Shown piece after piece: positions 27,956-32,741 of a stretch of 32,741 nucleotides of DNA (its first letter is position 1; each line of letters opens with the position of its first letter). The stretch comes from Ruminococcus sp. (lineage in GTDB: Bacteria; Bacillota; Clostridia; Oscillospirales; Acutalibacteraceae): assembly GCA_022510955.1 (NCBI GenBank), contig JAFLSM010000026.1, forward strand, positions 1-32,741, written 5' to 3'. A program made the position numbers and the translations under genes. Below the pieces are notes generated by a model. That model was not told where the DNA came from. It searched no databases and saw only the letters and a list, made by a program, of their open reading frames with translations.

Positions 27956-28696
27956 TTATAATTCTCTTGCATCAACAAATTCGCCTTTTTGATTTATTTC
28001 AGCAAAAGTCTCAATATTAGTATCTTTATCAAATGCTACAAGATAGAACACATTATCCTCAGAGAACTCACTATCTCTACAATTAAATTCCTCGATTATA
28101 TGATACTCTAAATAAAGAAAATCTGCTCCGCCCTCAGTTATAATGCGGTCTTTTTCATATAAATAATGCTCATATGCTTTCTCAATATCATCAAATGTGG
28201 CTGAATTATCACAATTATCTTCAACTTCAAAGTAAATTTCTTTGTCATCTAAATCATTAAAAAATTCGGTTTCATTGATTATTTCAATCATTTGTTTTAG
28301 TTCTTCGATTTTTTTCATAATTAGTCCCTTTTTGCAGATGTTCATAGCCCATTCTTGTGGGCAACTATAATTAACATCGCCGCATATAACAACATATCTT
28401 CCTGTATCTTTGTTGCATAGCAGTGCGCCTATATCTCCCTCAGGAGTTTCAACAGCATATTCAGCAGCATATTCAAAATTTGAAGGGAGTGGTTTATCTA
28501 TGACTGCGGATGCCTTAAAATTTTTGAATGGGTTACTCAGCCTGTCCAATTCCTTGATTATTAATCTCTCCACCCATTCGGATGGGGTTCGTTTTTGTAA
28601 TTCCCAATCCTGAATTGTTCTTGTAGGTATACCTAAAATTTCCGACATTTTAGCGCGTGATAAGTTTGCTTTTTGTCTTGCTTCTTTTATTGTCAT
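27956..28696 (-). CDS. XRE-type HTH protein with large uncharacterised C-terminal region
   Basis: MTIKEARQKANLSRAKMSEILGIPTRTIQDWELQKRTPSEWVERLI; GAAAGGTG RBS. Confidence 0.7.
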   Translation of the reverse strand: MTIKEARQKANLSRAKMSEILGIPTRTIQDWELQKRTPSEWVERLIIKELDRLSNPFKNFKASAVIDKPLPSNFEYAAEYAVETPEGDIGALLCNKDTGRYVVICGDVNYSCPQEWAMNICKKGLIMKKIEELKQMIEIINETEFFNDLDDKEIYFEVEDNCDNSATFDDIEKAYEHYLYEKDRIITEGGADFLYLEYHIIEEFNCRDSEFSEDNVFYLVAFDKDTNIETFAEINQKGEFVDAREL

Positions 28697-28753
28697 TTTC
28701 TTCACCTTTCGCCCGTCAAGCCGATAGCACAGCATTATTAAATAAAATTTATA

Positions 28754-29275
28754 TTATGATTCTAATAACAGCATTGCTCTGTCTTCGTCAGTCAAAACTA
28801 AGTTTATTAGCTCTGATTCTACACGTGATATATAGATAACTGAGCCTTCTACATTTTCTCTCTTCTTATATAAATCCTGCAAAATCTCAATTTGAGGTTC
28901 TCCGCAGTAAAATTCATAAGTTAATTCTTTCATTGCGTTTACTACACTAACAATTTCTTTGATTAGTTCAAAATCCTTTTCCCATTCATGCAAAGATTTT
29001 GCACTTAAAGCGTTCATAGCAGAATGTACACTAATAAAAATCTTACCGAACTTAGTTGTTAATTCAAACGCATTATAACTTTTTTGATTGAAATCATCAT
29101 TTTTATTCTCGTAATATGTGAGACTTACTTTATCGTTGCTGCATAATTCGTTCAAAGCAGCAATATAAACATCATTAATTTCGTTGTGTTCTTGACAAGC
29201 ACGATTGAAAGTTTCAATTTCTTTTTCAGTCCAGTTGTCTTTTTTTGCTTTTCTTTCAAAATATTTATTAGTCAT
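28754..29275 (-). CDS. Hypothetical helical protein, first gene of minus-strand operon
   Basis: AGAAAGGT RBS; strong promoter upstream (29327-29355). Confidence 0.6.
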   Translation of the reverse strand: MTNKYFERKAKKDNWTEKEIETFNRACQEHNEINDVYIAALNELCSNDKVSLTYYENKNDDFNQKSYNAFELTTKFGKIFISVHSAMNALSAKSLHEWEKDFELIKEIVSVVNAMKELTYEFYCGEPQIEILQDLYKKRENVEGSVIYISRVESELINLVLTDEDRAMLLLES

Positions 29276-29326
29276 AATCTATACCTTTCTGGTTTTTAGG
29301 ATTTTCCTTTCCTTTATCTTAATTAT

Positions 29327-29355
29327 ATTATAGCACGCAATGCGTGCATTGTCAA
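29327..29355 (-). promoter_or_regulatory. Promoter with operator palindrome between -35 and -10
   Basis: Minus strand TTGACA-ATGCACGCATTGCGTGC-TATAAT: 17-bp spacer containing GCACGCATTGCGTGC. Confidence 0.8.
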
Positions 29356-29461
29356 GACTTTTTTTGAAACTTTTTTCAATTTTTTTAAAATATTTTTTGT
29401 GAATATGTAGGTGAGGGGGTTAGATATCAAAATTCAGATTATAAGTAATGCAATTACAAAA

Positions 29462-29557
29462 AGTTTTTCGATTTTGTGCGAAAAGCTACATCAATCAAGG
29501 TACAGAGCAACGCCCATATAGCAGAGAAAAAAGAATTATCTGTCCCCCGGAGGGACA
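29462..29557 (+). repeat. Variable-hairpin/conserved-core element, copy C
   Basis: Hairpin AGTTTTTCG/CGAAAAGCT then the same core as copy B and palindrome TGTCCCCCGGAGGGACA. Confidence 0.8.
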
Positions 29558-29571
29558 CTTGCCAAAAAATC

Positions 29572-29599
29572 TTGACATAAATTTATTCATGTGTATAAT
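29572..29599 (+). promoter_or_regulatory. Promoter of type III antitoxin RNA
   Basis: TTGACA (29572-29577), 16 bp, TATAAT (29594-29599). Confidence 0.75.
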
Positions 29600-29620
29600 A
29601 ATAGTACAGGGAGAAATCCT

Positions 29621-29764
29621 GATGAATAACGCTTACCGTCTGGCGTTTCTAAATTGACGGTTTGATTGAATATGCCTACCGCTCGGCGTTTCTAAATTGA
29701 CGGTTCGATTGAATATGCCTACCGATCGGCGTTTCTAAATTGACGGTTTGAAGAAAATAGCCTC
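29621..29764 (+). ncRNA. cptI: Type III antitoxin RNA, three 43-nt tandem repeats (CptI-like)
   Basis: Units at 29621, 29664, 29707: GATTGAATATGCCTACCGNTCGGCGTTTCTAAATTGACGGTTT. Confidence 0.8.
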
Positions 29765-29797
29765 TTACCTTAATGATGTATGGTAGGAGGCTTATTT
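29759..29797 (+). terminator. Terminator between antitoxin RNA and toxin gene
   Basis: AGCCTCTTACC...GGTAGGAGGCT TATTT, 11-bp stem. Confidence 0.8.
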
Positions 29798-29816
29798 CAT
29801 ATCATAAGGAGTAGTT

Positions 29817-30368
29817 ATGAACGAAAATGGTTTTTACTTAATAAAACAGGACTACATAGATTTAATAAAAAATCTTGGTGGAAAATATGCTGATAATAAA
29901 CAACGTCCTATATACTGTTGTATCAAGGACAAATACATAGAAAATTTGTATTGGGCTATACCAACAAGCGATATTTCGCACAGAACGCAACAACAAATTG
30001 ATAAATACAATAAATATATCAGTCTTCCAAAATCTGATATTCGTTCTGCTTATTATCATATTGGTCATACAAATAAACCGGCTTTATATAAAATAAGTAA
30101 CTGTTTTCCAGTAACAGATAAGTACATAGATAGAGAATATATATCAAAAGGCAAACCACTTTGTTTAAAAAGCAGTCGAGAAATTGAAACTATACAAAAG
30201 AAATTGTTACGAATATTATCATACGAGGGTCGATTTCCAAACAAACTTGAACAGCATATAACTGACATTAAAAATCATCTCACAAGTGAATTACAACCAA
30301 AATTAAATCAAGCTATCCTACCCTGTCAGCTTCCTGATGCAGGTGGATTTGGTTTTACGCAAGGTTGA
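29817..30368 (+). CDS. cptN: Type III toxin endoribonuclease (CptN/ToxN-like)
   Basis: Gene order promoter-repeats-terminator-toxin; IYCCIKDKYIENLYWAIPTSDISHRTQ typical of this superfamily; AAGGAG RBS. Confidence 0.75.
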   Translation: MNENGFYLIKQDYIDLIKNLGGKYADNKQRPIYCCIKDKYIENLYWAIPTSDISHRTQQQIDKYNKYISLPKSDIRSAYYHIGHTNKPALYKISNCFPVTDKYIDREYISKGKPLCLKSSREIETIQKKLLRILSYEGRFPNKLEQHITDIKNHLTSELQPKLNQAILPCQLPDAGGFGFTQG

Positions 30369-30376
30369 TAAAAATA

Positions 30377-30434
30377 CAAGTGTCCCTCGGAGGGACACTT
30401 GTCGTTTTCTCTTAACTGTCCCCCGGAGGGACAG
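30377..30434 (+). repeat. Palindrome doublet downstream of toxin gene
   Basis: CAAGTGTCCCTCGGAGGGACACTTGTCGTTTTCTCTTAACTGTCCCCCGGAGGGACA; same layout as 27396-27454. Confidence 0.85.
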
Positions 30435-30505
30435 TTTTTATTTTCCTTTTACAGGGAAAAATAAAATATTAATTATACTTATATTACAAACTACACCTTT
30501 ATAAT

Positions 30506-31207
30506 TTACAACAATTTTTTCATTTTAAAAATTATTTTTTCATTTTGTACAAGAACCGAACGTAGTTCAGCTTGTGATATCCCGCTATCTATTTTTTGTT
30601 TATGCACTATTTGATTTCTTAAATTTAACAATTGGTTTATTCTTTCTTTATCTTCTTTAGAAATAATTTTTGTTTTTTCCAAATACGAAATCATAGACGA
30701 CAACGATAATAGTTCATTTTCTGGAGTAAGTTGATTAATCAATGCTTCAATTTCTTTCCATTTATTCACAACTTCATATGACGAAATAGTATGTCTTTTT
30801 CTTCTGTAATTTGATGGTTTCATATTTATTGTATATATATAACATAATGATAGTAAAGACATAAATAATCCAATGAATATTAAAACCACTGACATCATCA
30901 TAGTACTATTATATCGAATTATGTTAGAAGAATCACTCAACATCATAAGCATTACGCCAAATATTGCATATATAACTCCAAATATCGAAATAAGTGAAAA
31001 AATGTAATTCATTCTTAGAGTTTTATTATCTTTTCTAAGATTAGATTTTGTTGCAACATCCAATCTGATTAAATCAGAAGGATTAATTAGTTCAGCGTCT
31101 ATCTCATTCATATCATCAAGAACCTTTTCAATCAAAATATCCTTATATTCTTCTCCGATTTCATCAACTATTACTTTTAAATTATTATCAGAAATGTTGT
31201 ATCTCAT
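30506..31207 (-). CDS. Two-TM membrane protein with C-terminal HEPN-like domain
   Basis: AGAGGTG RBS, ATG 31207; two TM helices; LLNLRNQIVHKQ fits the HEPN R-x4-H motif. Confidence 0.55.
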   Translation of the reverse strand: MRYNISDNNLKVIVDEIGEEYKDILIEKVLDDMNEIDAELINPSDLIRLDVATKSNLRKDNKTLRMNYIFSLISIFGVIYAIFGVMLMMLSDSSNIIRYNSTMMMSVVLIFIGLFMSLLSLCYIYTINMKPSNYRRKRHTISSYEVVNKWKEIEALINQLTPENELLSLSSMISYLEKTKIISKEDKERINQLLNLRNQIVHKQKIDSGISQAELRSVLVQNEKIIFKMKKLL

Positions 31208-31208
31208 A

Positions 31209-31613
31209 TTATTCACCTCTTACGAAATATGTAACAATCGATGCTATTATAGCAATAACTGTTACTATTACAAAAATTAAAAAATAACTAATATTTAGAG
31301 TTCCTTCAGCAGTAATAAACATATCAGGCAAAAACATTAATCCCGCTATAAATAATAATAATTCCGCTATAATTCGAACAAGAATAATAAATATACTTTT
31401 TTTCTTTTCAGTTTTGTTTCTTCTAACAGCTTGGAAAATAATATTATCAGTAATTTCAGGGGAAGCACCATGTTCTCGTATAAATTTTTCAACTTTTTCC
31501 GCTTCACTAATTATTTCTAATGTATATTCTAAAGCTTGTTCTTGAAGTCTACTTTTTGCATCATCTGTAAAATTGCGTACTTTATCATCAGCAATATCAT
31601 ACTTTATTTCCAA
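31209..31613 (-). CDS. Small two-TM membrane protein, partner of 30506-31207
   Basis: AAGGAGG RBS before TTG 31613; C-terminal two TM helices; next gene starts within 4 nt of its stop. Confidence 0.6.
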   Translation of the reverse strand: MEIKYDIADDKVRNFTDDAKSRLQEQALEYTLEIISEAEKVEKFIREHGASPEITDNIIFQAVRRNKTEKKKSIFIILVRIIAELLLFIAGLMFLPDMFITAEGTLNISYFLIFVIVTVIAIIASIVTYFVRGE

Positions 31614-31763
31614 AATTTTTCCTCCTTAATTTTATATATCGCTTAGAAAACAATAATATTATTAATTAATAATATTAACTTATTCCATAGAATTACTCAT
31701 TAATATCACCTCAATTTTTCAACACATTAAATGATGTTATGTCACCATATATTTATAAATAAT

Positions 31764-31780
31764 TGTCCCTTAGAGGGACA
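31764..31780. repeat. Palindrome copy TGTCCCTTAGAGGGACA
   Basis: Flanks extend pairing: AATTGTCCCTTAGAGGGACAATT. Confidence 0.8.
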
Positions 31781-31816
31781 ATTGATAAATATTTGCATAT
31801 AATTCACAAAAAGTAC

Positions 31817-31845
31817 TTGACAAATAATGACAAACACTATAAAAT
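31817..31845 (+). promoter_or_regulatory. Predicted promoter of ncRNA
   Basis: TTGACA (31817-31822), 17 bp, TAAAAT (31840-31845). Confidence 0.6.
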
Positions 31846-31850
31846 TATAG

Positions 31851-31983
31851 TAGGCATAAAAATAAGCCTCACAGCTCATCTGTTGTTGGTAGCAACAAAT
31901 GAGCGTGCGCCCCGAGTAAGTCAGTACTCAGAACTTGTGAAGCCTAATCTGCGTTTAATTTTAAACGCTTATTAATTTTTTTC
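31851..31983 (+). ncRNA. Candidate structured small RNA (~130 nt) with terminator
   Basis: TAGGC/GCCTA outer pairing, TCACA/TGTGA, hairpins GCTCAT..ATGAGC and GAGTA..TACTC, terminator GCGTTTAATTTTAAACGC-TTATTAATTTTTTT. Confidence 0.55.
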
Positions 31984-32070
31984 AAGGCCTGTATTACTTT
32001 GAACGGTGGTGCAGGTCTTATCTTTTTGCATTACAATTTAATAATGTAGGACAGATGACAATACAAATTT

Positions 32071-32294
32071 AACGATAACAGTGTAGCCACGCTAATTAAA
32101 TGCGCCATGACCTTTAGTGCATTAGCAACTAAAGCCGTTACAACAACGGAAAAGCGAGCCAATCAAGTTGCAGTTGATTGATACTTTCGTTATTGGGTAA
32201 GAGTTGTGGTGACATAACTCTGTTTAATACGGAACGACCAGAGGACGCAGTAAATGCGAATAACAGAACGAGAACAAGACACTCTGTTATCGTT
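32071..32294 (+). ncRNA. Candidate ~225-nt structured RNA domain
   Basis: Long-range AACGATAACAGTGT (32071-32084) with ACACT[CT]GTTATCGTT (32279-32294); internal hairpins including AGAGTTGTG-GTGA-CATAACTCT (GNRA loop). Strand uncertain. Confidence 0.45.
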
Positions 32295-32389
32295 TCAAGG
32301 TAAAGATAATCTGTATAATCTACATCCAAACTTTCAGCCGAGTAATTTAAGCAACTGCTGATTGTTTAAATTACTCTACTGAAATAAAT

Positions 32390-32465
32390 TGGCTGGGCTG
32401 GCGGGATTCGAACCCACGAGATGACGGAGTCAAAGTCCGTTGCCTTACCGCTTGGCTACAGCCCA
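32390..32465 (-). tRNA. tRNA-Gln (TTG)
   Basis: TGGGCTGTAGCCAAGC...ACTTTGACT...GGTTCGAATCC...CAGCCCAGCCA. Confidence 0.95.
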
Positions 32466-32509
32466 TTATAATAATAGCCGCACAAAATTATTAGAATAAT
32501 GTGCGGCTG

Positions 32510-32585
32510 TGGTGACCCATCGGAGATTCGAACTCCGGACACCTTGATTAAAAGTCAAGTGCTCTGCCAACTGAGCTAATGAGTC
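32510..32585 (-). tRNA. tRNA-Lys (TTT)
   Basis: GACTCATTAGCTCAGTTGG...CTTTTAA...GAGTTCGAATCTC...GGGTCACCA. Confidence 0.95.
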
Positions 32586-32588
32586 ATA

Positions 32589-32666
32589 TGGGGTGGAATG
32601 CCGGATTCGAACCGGCGGTCTCCAGTGCCACAAACTGGCGCGTTAACCGACTACGCTAATCCCACC
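32589..32666 (-). tRNA. tRNA-His (GTG)
   Basis: GGTGGGATTAGCGTAGTCGG...TTTGTGG...GGTTCGAATCC...CCACCCCA. Confidence 0.93.
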
Positions 32667-32669
32667 ATA

Positions 32670-32741
32670 TGGCGCGCCAAAAGGGACTCGAACCCCTGAC
32701 CTACTGCTTAGAAGGCAGTTGCTCTATCCAGCTGAGCTATT
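32670..32741 (-). tRNA. tRNA-Arg (TCT), 5' end cut by window
   Basis: AATAGCTCAGCTGGATAGAGCA...CTTCTAA...GGTTCGAGTCC...GGCGCGCCA. Confidence 0.93.

Noticed and set aside
29448-29657. 69-aa ORF reading QRPYSREKRIICPPEGHLPK
   Set aside because: Built from the repeat core and palindrome and runs through the antitoxin promoter; copy B of the core carries an A insertion that breaks the frame, so coding is unlikely.
29616-29665. CCTGATGA near antitoxin repeat 1 resembles the hammerhead ribozyme core
   Set aside because: No GAAA after the following hairpin and the motif is not in repeats 2-3; the tandem repeats explain the region better.
29621-29764. CRISPR array
   Set aside because: Repeats are contiguous 43-nt units without unique spacers and no cas genes are present; type III TA antitoxin fits.
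32138-32329. 63-aa minus-strand ORF
   Set aside because: Overlaps dense hairpins and the structured-RNA candidate; no convincing RBS or domain.
1-32741. Integrase or transposase defining element ends
   Set aside because: None of the readable ORFs has tyrosine/serine recombinase or DDE motifs; ends probably lie outside the window, and tRNA attachment is not shown.

Overview
AT-rich Firmicutes (Clostridia/Ruminococcaceae-like) chromosomal window. Most of it is a conjugative (ICE-like) module followed by an accessory/leading region and a minus-strand tRNA cluster. Plus-strand order: surface/pilus genes (lipoprotein, thioester/Cna-B adhesin, LPQTG pilin, class C sortase, Ser-rich Ig-like protein), then an MPF_FATA-like T4SS core (VirB2-like, VirB6/TrbL-like, PrgI/VirB3-like, VirB4, CHAP hydrolase, lipoprotein), two RHH proteins, a MobP-type relaxase with SEL1 repeats, a Toprim primase, VirD4 and a RepA_N-like initiator. 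Then come a candidate oriT, ssb, a small HTH operon, a type III (CptIN-like) toxin-antitoxin locus, a two-gene membrane/HEPN-like operon, a non-coding structured region and tRNA-Gln, -Lys, -His and -Arg. No integrase is visible, so the element ends are not resolved. Main signals outside normal gene calls: (1) five 25-bp iterons inside the rep gene; (2) an oriT-like site with a MOBP nic motif (TATCCTG/C) next to a 13-bp-arm inverted repeat; (3) a three-copy element with a variable hairpin and a conserved core, ending in a GTCCC palindrome; (4) three MYxSRDRP-type micro-ORF leader cassettes, each upstream of a surface-protein gene; (5) at least 16 copies of a 17-bp TGTCCCTCCGAGGGACA palindrome; (6) a shared LCYRLDG 5' extension on ssb and an HTH gene; (7) a candidate membrane-HEPN two-gene system; (8) structured ncRNA candidates beside the tRNAs. 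All homology calls are from reading motifs; no database search was run.
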